Below the pieces are notes generated by a model that made no database searches, had not been told where the DNA came from, and saw nothing but the letters and a program-made list of their open reading frames with translations. From a bacterium (GTDB taxonomy: Bacteria; UBA10199; JAIBAG01): a stretch of DNA of 64,000 bases. The translations under genes and the position numbers were made by a program. Of the stretch, positions 23,591 through 32,065 are shown one piece after another (position 1 is the stretch's first letter; every line of letters starts with the position of its first letter). The DNA is taken from contig JAIBAG010000003.1 in the NCBI GenBank assembly GCA_019695305.1, positions 89,814 to 153,813 on the forward strand, in the 5' to 3' direction.

Positions 23591-24910
23591 ATGTTTTCTC
23601 TCAAAGAAATCCTTTCTCTCTTTAAACCAACCGACACCCTGGCGGTGCCGCTGGCTAGTGGTCAGCCGTTAGCTCTTTTAGAAGCGCTTGCCGAGAGAAG
23701 TGACTGGGAGCATCTTGAAATTTTTTGCGGACTTTTACTCAATCCTCATCCCATCCTTTTAAATCCCAAAGTATTTATTAAAAGCGGGTTTTACGGCCCT
23801 ATTGAACGTTTGATGAATGCGCAGGGGATGCATATGGAATATATCCCTCTGTCATTTACGGGCATTGAGGACTATGCCATTAAAACAAAGCCGCGTGTTG
23901 TAGCGGCGGTTTTATCGCAGCCCGATTCGGAAGGCTTTTGCACGTTTGGAACGCATGGGGCGGCGGTGTATCGTCCTTTTATAGAAGCTCTGGACGATCC
24001 CAAGCGCATAGCCATTGCCGAAATCAATGCCACCATGCCTGTTGTTTACGGTGATTCTCTTCATGGTGACAATAAAGTTCATATATCCAAACTTAAATAT
24101 TCTTACGAAGTAAATTATCCGCAGCCGCAAATGAGCACTTTTAGTGTATCGCCCGAAGATGAGGCTATTGCCGAGCATGTTGTTAAACTTGTTGAGGAGG
24201 GTGATACTCTCCAATTTGGTATTGGTGCTATCCCCAATTTAATTGCCGAAAAGTTAGCGCAGTCGTCAAAAGGTAATTTTGGTATTCATTCCGAACTTGT
24301 ATCGGATGGTTTTTTAAAATTATGTAAGGCCGGTAAAATTACAAATCATTCAAAAGGTATTTTTCCTAATCGTAGTGTTTTTGCTTTTGCTTTTGGTTCA
24401 CAAGAACTTTACGATTTTTTAGATGAGCGGAACGGCCACAATAAACGCTCATCTGTTTGTTTGCCGGTATCGGTTGTGAATGAACCCTATCTCATGGCCC
24501 AAAACCAGCATATGGTGAGCATTAATTCGGGCCTCATGATTGATTTTGCAGGGCAGGTGTGCAGTGAGGCGATTGGGCTAAAACAATACAGCGGCGTAGG
24601 TGGACAGCTCTCGTTTGTTCAAGGGGCTAATCAGGCGCGCCATGGCAAAAGTATTATTTGTCTTAAATCTACGGCTAATCTGGATGGAAAACTCATTTCC
24701 AATATTTATCCCACGTTGCCACAAGGAAGCCTCATATCTACTCCCCGGCATTACACCCAATATATTGTCACCGAATATGGGGTTGCTAATTTGTATGGGG
24801 TATCGGATGAAAAACGGGCTGAAAAATTGATTGCAATTGCTCACCCAGGGTTTAAAGAAAGCTTAAGGGCAAAATGGGAAAAAATAAAAATTCAGTATTA
24901 TAAAAACTAG
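23591..24910 (+). CDS. Acetyl-CoA hydrolase/CoA-transferase family protein
   Basis: The 439-residue protein has GIGAIPNLIAEKL, the HSELVSDG segment with the putative Glu that forms the CoA thioester, and a late VGGQLSFVQGANQARHGKSI block, as in 4-hydroxybutyrate, acetate or propionate:CoA transferases (Cat1 type). It would move CoA between short acids. Substrate is not predictable. The ATG directly follows a palindromic repeat with no Shine-Dalgarno. The DUF115 gene follows after 11 bases. Confidence 0.9.
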   Translation: MFSLKEILSLFKPTDTLAVPLASGQPLALLEALAERSDWEHLEIFCGLLLNPHPILLNPKVFIKSGFYGPIERLMNAQGMHMEYIPLSFTGIEDYAIKTKPRVVAAVLSQPDSEGFCTFGTHGAAVYRPFIEALDDPKRIAIAEINATMPVVYGDSLHGDNKVHISKLKYSYEVNYPQPQMSTFSVSPEDEAIAEHVVKLVEEGDTLQFGIGAIPNLIAEKLAQSSKGNFGIHSELVSDGFLKLCKAGKITNHSKGIFPNRSVFAFAFGSQELYDFLDERNGHNKRSSVCLPVSVVNEPYLMAQNQHMVSINSGLMIDFAGQVCSEAIGLKQYSGVGGQLSFVQGANQARHGKSIICLKSTANLDGKLISNIYPTLPQGSLISTPRHYTQYIVTEYGVANLYGVSDEKRAEKLIAIAHPGFKESLRAKWEKIKIQYYKN

Positions 24911-24921
24911 TTTTTCCCATT

Positions 24922-26769
24922 ATGACCAAACTATTCGAAAAAAATAAAAAGCTTTTAGCGCGCTATTACCCTCAACTTTTTAAAAGAATAATAGAAGAGA
25001 TTAATCGTGATGATCTTTTTTCTCTCTTATCTGATTATAAAGAATTATATCAGCCCAACCTTAAAGCTTGTGCCCAACAGTCTATAAAAGAAGCGAATAT
25101 CAAAAGACCTAAAATTATTCTTTTGTATGGGAGCGGCCTTGGCGTTTGTTTAACAGAATTATTAAAAAAAATAGAAGGTGAAACGCGCCATATTTTAGTA
25201 ATCGAAAAATCACTCTCTCGTTTTTGCGCTTCTTTAGCGCTAATAAATTATGAAAAAATTTTTAAGGATAAGCGCATCCGTTTTTTAGTGGGGGCCAACG
25301 AGAATCTTGATTTTGTTGATTTTTTTATTCCATTAGTACGCTCGTCTGAAAGTGTTTATTTAAAATCGATGGCCGTGGTACTTGATCCGGTTTTAACTAC
25401 TGAAGACGAAGAATATTACGAAAGAGTAGCTCAGTCTTTTTATTTGGAGGTTAAACGTAGCAGTTATTATCTTAATGTGCCCCCCGAAGATACTTACTAT
25501 GGTTTTCTTAATAGCATTGCTAATTTAAAAGAGTCTCTCACTATACCCTTGTTTGACTCTTTAGTGGGTAAATTTAAAGAGACTCCCGGTATTTTGGTAT
25601 CCACGGGGCCTTCTCTTGTTAAAAATTTAAAATGGCTTAAAAAAGTGCAAGATAGAGCTATTATTGCCTGTTGTGATTCTGCTTTAAAGATATTGTTAAA
25701 AAATGGAATTACACCTCACATTGTAGGTTGTTTAGAACGCGTTCCAGAAACACGTCTTTTTTTTGATGATTTACCCAAACTCCCTCACACTTATTTTTTA
25801 ACCTGTCCTATTGTGGCTCCCGATACTTTTAAGGTTTATAAGGGGCCCAAAATGCAGATGATGCGTGGGTTGGCCCAGCTCAATTGGTTTTTTCCTGAAG
25901 CTAAAAATTATTTTACCGGTAATTCGGTAAGTCACATGCTGTACATGGCTCTTTTATGCATGGGGTGCCCTACCGTTTTTTTAACGGGCCAAGATTTAGC
26001 CTACGACCGTTATTCTTCCAAAAGCCATGCTGCCGCCATGCCTAAGCTTATTGAAAATTTTAATGCTAACATGCGTAACGAAGCCAAAGAGAGAGCTATA
26101 AAGGAGGGGAGCGAGTCTTCTTTAATGGTAGAAGGCAATAACGGTGAACCTATTTTAACTGGCTACTGGCTCAATCGTTTTAGAGAAATTTTTAACGACA
26201 TGCTGCGTTCTGCTTCTTCTAAAACATACAATGTGATCCCGGTCGATTACGGCGCAAAGCTTGATTTTGTAGAGCGTCTTAACCCGGATGAAGCTTTAAA
26301 TTATATCCCGCAACATAAAAAAGATATCTCTAAAACCATTAAAAATTATTTGGTGTCGCCCCCATGGAATAAAAAATTAATGAAACAACGCGTGCGTGTA
26401 TCCATTAAATATTTGGAACACTATTTTGAGACAGCTCAAGAAGCCTTGCATAAAATAGAGGTGGTTAGGCAGTATTTGGTATTAAAATCGGATGAGGATC
26501 CTTGCGCCGTTGCAGATTTTTTTGAGGAATTAAGCTTTTTGTTAAAGTCTATTTGTGTAGATGACGATGGTTTTTATAATACCTTTTTTGCTTGCCAAAT
26601 ACAGCATGTAAGCAAGCCCTTGGCTTTGCAGGCTCAGGCGGCTCTCAATAGGGTACAAGAGAAGGGGACCGAGAGTTTAGAGAAACTTAATGCGATGTAT
26701 TTTTGGTTTAGTACGGTACATTTTTGGTCGTCACGTATGCTGTGGAAAATAAAGCAGGTCCAATTATAG
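24922..26769 (+). CDS. DUF115 / MAF_flag10-family protein (6-hydroxymethylpterin pyrophosphokinase MptE-like fold)
   Basis: The 615 residues carry the family core GILVSTGPSLVKNLKWLKK (about 224), IACCDSALKILLKNGITPH, and FTGNSVSHMLYMALLCMG followed by FLTGQDLAYD and SHAAAMP. In bacteria this family includes motility accessory factors that glycosylate flagellin with nonulosonic acids; archaeal relatives are pterin kinases. No flagellar genes are nearby, so a surface-glycosylation role is only an inference. It is likely co-transcribed with the CoA-transferase and ends in a strong terminator. Confidence 0.82.
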   Translation: MTKLFEKNKKLLARYYPQLFKRIIEEINRDDLFSLLSDYKELYQPNLKACAQQSIKEANIKRPKIILLYGSGLGVCLTELLKKIEGETRHILVIEKSLSRFCASLALINYEKIFKDKRIRFLVGANENLDFVDFFIPLVRSSESVYLKSMAVVLDPVLTTEDEEYYERVAQSFYLEVKRSSYYLNVPPEDTYYGFLNSIANLKESLTIPLFDSLVGKFKETPGILVSTGPSLVKNLKWLKKVQDRAIIACCDSALKILLKNGITPHIVGCLERVPETRLFFDDLPKLPHTYFLTCPIVAPDTFKVYKGPKMQMMRGLAQLNWFFPEAKNYFTGNSVSHMLYMALLCMGCPTVFLTGQDLAYDRYSSKSHAAAMPKLIENFNANMRNEAKERAIKEGSESSLMVEGNNGEPILTGYWLNRFREIFNDMLRSASSKTYNVIPVDYGAKLDFVERLNPDEALNYIPQHKKDISKTIKNYLVSPPWNKKLMKQRVRVSIKYLEHYFETAQEALHKIEVVRQYLVLKSDEDPCAVADFFEELSFLLKSICVDDDGFYNTFFACQIQHVSKPLALQAQAALNRVQEKGTESLEKLNAMYFWFSTVHFWSSRMLWKIKQVQL

Positions 26770-26780
26770 ATGCAAAAAAA

Positions 26781-26806
26781 AGCCCCGAAATAAACGGGGC
26801 TTTTTT
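26781..26806 (+). terminator. Bidirectional rho-independent terminator
   Basis: AGCCCCG / CGGGGCT around AAATAAA, with a T-run after and an A-run before. It serves the DUF115 gene (+) and, read on the other strand, the convergent small Tat-signal gene. Confidence 0.92.
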
Positions 26807-26830
26807 AAAATCAATTTGCTGTATTAAAGC

Positions 26831-27163
26831 TTAAGGTAAATGATCGAGTAACCATTCACATAGGGCTTCGGGGTCACGAGCCAAGGCATTGCGTAAGCGA
26901 TGTCTTATGGCTGGTGGCAATCCCTGAAACATGGAAGGTGATAAGTCGGTGGCACAATCAGATAACTCATACACAGTATCCTGAAATGGACCATAGCCTG
27001 TACATTCAGACAGATAGTATGTGTCTATTGCACCGGGTATCGTTGGATTCAATGTATCAGCACATTGATAAGCAAAGGCGTTGATTGGGCGAGCTACTAA
27101 AACTCCAGCTACAAGAGTAGCCGTGTTTTTTAAAAAATCACGGCGAGAATTTTTCTTATCCAT
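26831..27163 (-). CDS. Small exported protein with twin-arginine signal
   Basis: I start at the ATG at 27163, eight codons inside the longest frame, because it places the twin-arginine motif NSRRDFLKN at residues 5-13 with an AGAGAG ribosome site upstream. The signal (SRRDFLKNTATLVAGVLVA, ending near NAFA) should send a folded protein through the Tat pathway. The mature part is about 80 residues with four Cys and a helical C-terminus (IRHRLRNALARDPEALCEWL). No cofactor motif is recognised and the function is unknown. Confidence 0.72.
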   Translation of the reverse strand: MDKKNSRRDFLKNTATLVAGVLVARPINAFAYQCADTLNPTIPGAIDTYYLSECTGYGPFQDTVYELSDCATDLSPSMFQGLPPAIRHRLRNALARDPEALCEWLLDHLP

Positions 27164-27262
27164 TTTTTCTCTCTCTAAATTTCCCATGCCCGGTTAAAAT
27201 TAGGATAGAGATAATTGTAAAGATTTAGACCGTAAGGGTCAAGAGGGTAGAATAAAATTTTT

Positions 27263-27286
27263 AATAGGGCTAACCCCTATTTTTAT
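27263..27286 (+). other. Hairpin in the 210-bp leader region
   Basis: AATAGGG-CTAAC-CCCTATT is followed by TTT and A-rich sequence. It may be a weak terminator or a leader structure. The rest of 27188-27372 shows only a ribosome site (GGGGAGGG) before the next ATG. Confidence 0.4.
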
Positions 27287-27372
27287 AGCTTAAAAATTCT
27301 CTTAATTTCACAAAATCCACGCAACAAAATCACCTAAGCTATCGATAAAGGAGGTATCTCTGGGGAGGGACT

Positions 27373-28836
27373 ATGGGCATTTCAATAAATACATCATTAT
27401 TAAGTAACGTTTTCATTAATAACCAATCGGCTGAAGCCATAGCAGTTTTGGGTAATAGCAAACTTTTAGAAATAGCTGATATTGAGCAGTCATTTTTGCT
27501 TTCAAACAAGAGCGATGCGGAGGCTATTTTAAATAGAGTGCTTCAAGAGGTAAAAGCCCGTCCTGGCAGTGACTATGCAGTTCGTCTTGAATTTAATTAT
27601 TTACCCATAGCTGTGGCTTCTTCTTGTGCGGATGGTTCTGTATTTAATTCCCGTTATCCTCAACAAAGTTGTTTAAGCATTTCGGTTTCGCCTCATGATT
27701 TGCCTGTAGGCAATTGGGAACCCAATAATTATGCCAACATCAGCCAGTGGTTGGATGGTTTAAGTGTGTATGATCCCCAACATCTTTTATATTTAACCGA
27801 TTGTGACAACACCTTATGGGCGGGTGATGTTACTGATGACGCTGTTTTTAAGGCTGCTGTAGAAATGGGACTTATTAGTTGGAAAAATACGCAGCCGTTT
27901 ACGGATAGACCACTTCCAAAACCAGACATGACTGTTTTGGAATATTACGATTATCTGGATAGTATAGATCCTTTTTTATCCTATAATTTCCCTCTGCAGG
28001 CTTTTAGCGGTTTAACATTAAACGATATGAAGAAAGCTTTTGATTATGCGAGCGACCACGGTATGTTGCCGGTACCGTATCGAGAAATGCGCAATTTGGT
28101 GCATACCTTACAAACTCGGGGCGTTGGCGTGGGTTTTGTATCGGCCTCCAGTTTTCCTCTTGTAGCGCTTATGCTGGAAGAAAGTGGTTTTACCGATGGC
28201 AAAGCCGGTTTTGGAAGTCTTGCCTATGTAGAAGGGGTAGATGGATATGTGATTGACCCTAAAGATCCCAATAAAAAAGAAATTCTTTTATCCGATTTGG
28301 TGCAAGCCAAAGCTCTTACTTCGGCCAGCCAAATGTTTGAAGAATTTGGCAATTATATTTTTACTTTTAGGCCCAGTGAAATTTTAAATGGTCGTGAAGG
28401 AAAAGAAGTAGGGGCTTTATCTATTGCCCAGCGACATGCCCAGCGTTTGCATTTATCGGCCGATGAAATTTATGCGGCTGGTTTTTCGGGCGATAATATT
28501 GCTCCCTTTGCCGATTTGCCAGGGTTTAGCCCTCGTGCACAAGGCAACGACCAAGGTTTAGTACGGGCATTGCCTTTTGTGACTCATCCTTTATGGCTTA
28601 ATATTTACCGCGGTAAATTGACCCAAACAGGATTAGACTTGAAGAATAAAAAATCTAACTCCGATAATTTTTACGATTTTGTGGATCAAAACGCTACTTT
28701 GCACCAAAATGTATTTGTAGTTAATCAATTGGGTATTGCTCGGGCAGATTTGGCCAATCGAGATCAAGTAGGTTCTTTTGTTCCTCAAGCTATACCAACA
28801 GATGCCACCGATGTTGTTAGTGATGTAGGATTGTAA
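27373..28836 (+). CDS. HAD-superfamily-like protein with unusual N-terminal extension
   Basis: In this 487-residue protein the HAD catalytic pieces are in order: motif I YLTDCDNTLWAGDV (D-x-D-x-T, near 141), motif II GVGFVSASSFPLVALML and motif IV GFSGDNIAPFADLP (GDN-x4-D). Together they indicate a phosphatase or phosphotransferase of the phosphoserine-phosphatase type. The first 135 residues and the last 80 match nothing I recognise, and there is no signal peptide. A GGGGAGGG site precedes the ATG. Substrate unknown. Confidence 0.7.
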   Translation: MGISINTSLLSNVFINNQSAEAIAVLGNSKLLEIADIEQSFLLSNKSDAEAILNRVLQEVKARPGSDYAVRLEFNYLPIAVASSCADGSVFNSRYPQQSCLSISVSPHDLPVGNWEPNNYANISQWLDGLSVYDPQHLLYLTDCDNTLWAGDVTDDAVFKAAVEMGLISWKNTQPFTDRPLPKPDMTVLEYYDYLDSIDPFLSYNFPLQAFSGLTLNDMKKAFDYASDHGMLPVPYREMRNLVHTLQTRGVGVGFVSASSFPLVALMLEESGFTDGKAGFGSLAYVEGVDGYVIDPKDPNKKEILLSDLVQAKALTSASQMFEEFGNYIFTFRPSEILNGREGKEVGALSIAQRHAQRLHLSADEIYAAGFSGDNIAPFADLPGFSPRAQGNDQGLVRALPFVTHPLWLNIYRGKLTQTGLDLKNKKSNSDNFYDFVDQNATLHQNVFVVNQLGIARADLANRDQVGSFVPQAIPTDATDVVSDVGL

Positions 28837-28866
28837 CCCCCCAATTTCCCAACAAAAAGCTTTACT

Positions 28867-28906
28867 TTTGAGGGTGCTTTATTATAGAAGCACCCTTCAA
28901 ATTTTT
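28867..28906 (+). terminator. Terminator-like hairpin in front of fusA
   Basis: TTTGAGGGTGCTT pairs with AAGCACCCTTCAAA (one bulge) and is followed by five T. It ends 26 bases before the fusA ATG, so it either ends the HAD transcript or regulates fusA by attenuation. Confidence 0.85.
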
Positions 28907-28932
28907 ATTTAAGATATTTAGGAGATTTTCTT

Positions 28933-31032
28933 ATGGCTAATGACATTTCTGTAGTCCGCAACATCGGTATTTCGGCTCACATCGATTCGGGTAAAACCAC
29001 ATTAACGGAACGTATTCTGTTTTACACCAAAAAGATCCACAAAATCGAGGAAGTACGCGGTAAAAGTGGTGTGGGTGCTACCATGGATTTCATGGACCTT
29101 GAACGTGAAAAAGGCATCACCATTCAGTCGGCTGCTACCTACGCCGAATGGAAAAAAACAGTTATTAACATTATTGATACCCCCGGCCACGTGGATTTTA
29201 CCATCGAAGTGGAACGCGCGCTCCGTGTATTAGACGGTGCTATCCTGGTTCTCTGTTCGGTGTCGGGTGTTCAGTCTCAGTCTATCACCGTAGATCGCCA
29301 AATGACCCGCTATAACGTTCCTCGTATTGCTTTTGTGAATAAAATGGACCGTGCGGGTGCCGATCCTTTCCGTGTTACTGGCCAGCTAAGAGAAAAATTG
29401 GGCCACAATGCTCACATGATTGTATTGCCCATTGGGGCCGAAGACCGCTTCCAAGGTATTGTTGATTTAGTAGAAATGAAAGCCAATTATTATGATGGCG
29501 ATAACGGTGAAAAAATCCGTATTGAAGAAATTCCTGCCGATCTTTTAGATAAAGCCAAAGAAATGCGCCACGATTTAGTGGGGGCTGTTTCCGATTTTGA
29601 TGATCACGTAGCCGAACTCTTTTTAGAGGACAAAGAAGTTTCTGCCGATATTCTCCACAAGGCTATCCGTAAAGCTACCTTAAGCTTAAAATTTATTCCC
29701 GTGATGTGCGGTTCGGCTTACAAAAATAAAGGTGTGCAGCTATTATTAGATGCCGTGGCTCATTACTTGCCTAACCCTGCCGAAGTAGAAAACGTAGCCT
29801 TAGACCAAGATAAAGAAGAAGCTAAAGTAGTTCTCACGGCTGATCCTGCTAAACCCTTTGTAGGCTTGGCATTTAAGCTTGAAGACGGACGTTTTGGTCA
29901 GCTTACCTACATGCGTATTTATCAAGGTACCATCAATAAGGGCGACTTTATTGTGAACAGTACCAATCAGAAGAAAGTAAAAATCCCGCGCTTAGTACGT
30001 ATGCATGCCGATGAAATGAACGATATTCAAAGTGCCAGCGCTGGTGACATTGTAGCTATCTTTGGTGTAGATTGCGCCTCGGGCGATACCTTTACCAATG
30101 GCGATATCCGTTACACCATGACCTCCATGCACGTACCCAATGCGGTTATTTCGCTTGCGGTAGAACCTAAAGAAAAATCGGCTGCGGCTAATTTTTCTAA
30201 AGCCCTTAACCGTTTTACTCGTGAAGATCCTACTTTCCGCGTGCACCGTGATGAAGAAAGTAACCAAACCATTATTTCGGGTATGGGTGAATTGCACTTG
30301 GAAATTTATATTGAACGCATGAAGCGTGAATATGCCTGCGAAGTGATTGCCGGCAAACCCCAGGTGGCTTATCGCGAAACCATTACGCAATCTACTCCCT
30401 TTGAATATCAGCACAAAAAGCAAACCGGTGGTTCGGGTCAATATGCTAAAATTTTGGGTATTTTTGAACCGCTCCCTGCCGATGCTGTAAACGATTACGA
30501 ATTTGTGGATGAAATTGTGGGCGGTAAAATTCCCCGCGAATTTATCCCTTCTTGCGACAAAGGATTCCAAGAACAGCTTAAAAAAGGTTTGCTCATTGGT
30601 TTCCCCGTTGTAGGCTTCCGCGCCATTATTAATGACGGTGCGTACCACGATGTGGATTCGTCCGATTTGGCTTTCCGTCTTTGCGCCATGACCGCTATAA
30701 GAGAATACTATGCCAAGTGTAAACCGGTAGTGCTGGAGCCCATCATGAAGCTACAAACACAGGCTCCCGAAGAATTTCAGGGTGCAGTAATTGGCCAGGT
30801 TAACCAACGTCGCGGTGTTATTTTGGGAACATCTACCACCAATGCCTATGTGCAGGTAGATGCCGAAGTGCCTTTGTCTGAAATGTTTGGTTACTCCACC
30901 GATTTACGTAGCTCCACCCAGGGTAAGGGCGAGTTTACAATGGAATTCTTAAAGTATGCTCCAGTTCCTCGCCCTGTGCAGGATGAATTGGTGAAGAAAT
31001 ACCAAGAGAAGAGAGCTGCTGAAAACAAGTAA
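28933..31032 (+). CDS. fusA: Elongation factor G, mitochondrial-type
   Basis: The 699-residue GTPase has P-loop AHIDSGKTT, switch region [24 protein letters not shown] and [10 protein letters not shown], followed by domains II-V. It drives ribosomal translocation. The Ser in AHIDSGKTT and the [19 protein letters not shown] segment resemble mitochondrial EFG1 and its bacterial relatives rather than E. coli EF-G. It stands alone, without rpsL/rpsG/tuf, so it may be a second EF-G paralogue or the only one. An AGGAGA ribosome site is present. Confidence 0.95.
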   Translation: MANDISVVRNIGISAHIDSGKTTLTERILFYTKKIHKIEEVRGKSGVGATMDFMDLEREKGITIQSAATYAEWKKTVINIIDTPGHVDFTIEVERALRVLDGAILVLCSVSGVQSQSITVDRQMTRYNVPRIAFVNKMDRAGADPFRVTGQLREKLGHNAHMIVLPIGAEDRFQGIVDLVEMKANYYDGDNGEKIRIEEIPADLLDKAKEMRHDLVGAVSDFDDHVAELFLEDKEVSADILHKAIRKATLSLKFIPVMCGSAYKNKGVQLLLDAVAHYLPNPAEVENVALDQDKEEAKVVLTADPAKPFVGLAFKLEDGRFGQLTYMRIYQGTINKGDFIVNSTNQKKVKIPRLVRMHADEMNDIQSASAGDIVAIFGVDCASGDTFTNGDIRYTMTSMHVPNAVISLAVEPKEKSAAANFSKALNRFTREDPTFRVHRDEESNQTIISGMGELHLEIYIERMKREYACEVIAGKPQVAYRETITQSTPFEYQHKKQTGGSGQYAKILGIFEPLPADAVNDYEFVDEIVGGKIPREFIPSCDKGFQEQLKKGLLIGFPVVGFRAIINDGAYHDVDSSDLAFRLCAMTAIREYYAKCKPVVLEPIMKLQTQAPEEFQGAVIGQVNQRRGVILGTSTTNAYVQVDAEVPLSEMFGYSTDLRSSTQGKGEFTMEFLKYAPVPRPVQDELVKKYQEKRAAENK

Positions 31033-31035
31033 AAC

Positions 31036-31410
31036 ATGCTTCAACTATTACTTACAGAATTAGACTCTATCAAATTGAAATTTCAGGATAATGTTGCCTG
31101 TTATTGGGATTTGAAGAAGAAGCTCGACTGGGCCAAAAAGGAGAGTGGAGAATGCAGCTTTTTAAGCCGTCGTCTTCATACTCGCTTTTTGGAAACCGAA
31201 GAAGAATTTGAAGTGTTATTAAATGAGCTTAACGAGCTTGTTCAACAGCATTTACACAATAGTCATTTGCTGCCGTTATCGAGTTTGGATGATGTGCAGG
31301 ATGCCTTAAAGCTGCGCCGTAAAATCCGCTATTTGCGCAATGCCTATGCGCACAATAATCCTGTTATTGAAGATACTCTTAAAAAATTAACCCGCGCTTT
31401 ACCACGTTAA
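31036..31410 (+). CDS. Small helical protein with a HEPN-like RNAYAH motif
   Basis: The 124 residues are almost wholly helical and charged. Near the C-terminus RKIRYLRNAYAHNNPVI (R101 to H106) matches the R-x4-H signature of HEPN ribonuclease-fold domains, with the usual polar Asn after Arg. No nucleotidyltransferase partner is adjacent. The gene begins three bases after the fusA stop and is likely co-transcribed with it. Function is unknown; HEPN membership is a hypothesis. Confidence 0.6.
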   Translation: MLQLLLTELDSIKLKFQDNVACYWDLKKKLDWAKKESGECSFLSRRLHTRFLETEEEFEVLLNELNELVQQHLHNSHLLPLSSLDDVQDALKLRRKIRYLRNAYAHNNPVIEDTLKKLTRALPR

Positions 31411-31413
31411 AAA

Positions 31414-31980
31414 CTACTTTTTAACACGTTCCTGATAATCGCCGGTTTCGGTGTTGATGCGCAAGGTGTCGCCTTGTTTCACAAATTGGGGAACCTGCAC
31501 TTGCAGGCCGTTAGAGAGCGTGGCTGATTTATAAGAAGCTGATGCTGTAGCACCCTTGATTTCGGGATCGGTTTCCACTACTTCAAAATCTAAAGTTTGC
31601 GGAAGCGCAATGCCCAAAGGTGTGGTTTCGTGGAAAGTAACCCCAATCACAAGCTCAGGATAGAGGTAATTGGCATTATCGCCCAAGGTGGTTTTGGATA
31701 ATTCCAATTGTTCAAAATTTTCGGTGTCCATAAAGTGATAGGTTTCACCGTCGTTATATAAAAACTGCATTTTACGTTCAATAATAGAAACACGTTCAAT
31801 TTTTTCAGTAGATGAAAAACGGAAATCTTTTTGAGTACCGTCGCGCACGTTACGGGCTTTTACCTGTACAAAGGCGCGTAAGTTACCAGGGGTGCGATGT
31901 TCCACCGAAAGGCAGGTCCACAGCTTGTTTTCGTAGTTAATTACATAGCCTTTTCTTAATTCGTTTCCGTTCACGTTCAT
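31414..31980 (-). CDS. efp: Elongation factor P, Asn-tip variant
   Basis: This 188-residue protein has three beta-barrel domains: KOW-like N-terminus (VNGNELRKGYVINYENKLW), central OB (KMQFLYNDGETYHFMD) and C-terminal OB ending QVPQFVKQGDTLRINTETGDY. EF-P relieves stalling at polyproline. The loop that normally carries the modified Lys or Arg reads RTPGNLRAF, with Asn33 where E. coli has Lys34. A GGAG ribosome site precedes the ATG. It is convergent with the HEPN-like gene and divergent from recG. Confidence 0.93.
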   Translation of the reverse strand: MNVNGNELRKGYVINYENKLWTCLSVEHRTPGNLRAFVQVKARNVRDGTQKDFRFSSTEKIERVSIIERKMQFLYNDGETYHFMDTENFEQLELSKTTLGDNANYLYPELVIGVTFHETTPLGIALPQTLDFEVVETDPEIKGATASASYKSATLSNGLQVQVPQFVKQGDTLRINTETGDYQERVKK

Positions 31981-32065
31981 ATAAAATCTCCATCAAGTTT
32001 GAAGTGTTGAAGCCGGATTCACTATATGATATCCCCAAAAAAGGAAACCTTTTTTTGCCCTCTTT

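Noticed and set aside
27541..27560. Sigma-54-like sequence inside the HAD gene
   Set aside because: CTGGCAgtgactATGC has a weak -12 element and lies in the middle of a coding region with no gene start downstream.
29992..30648. 218-residue minus-strand frame inside fusA
   Set aside because: It is an antisense shadow of a highly conserved gene, with low-complexity composition and no ribosome site.
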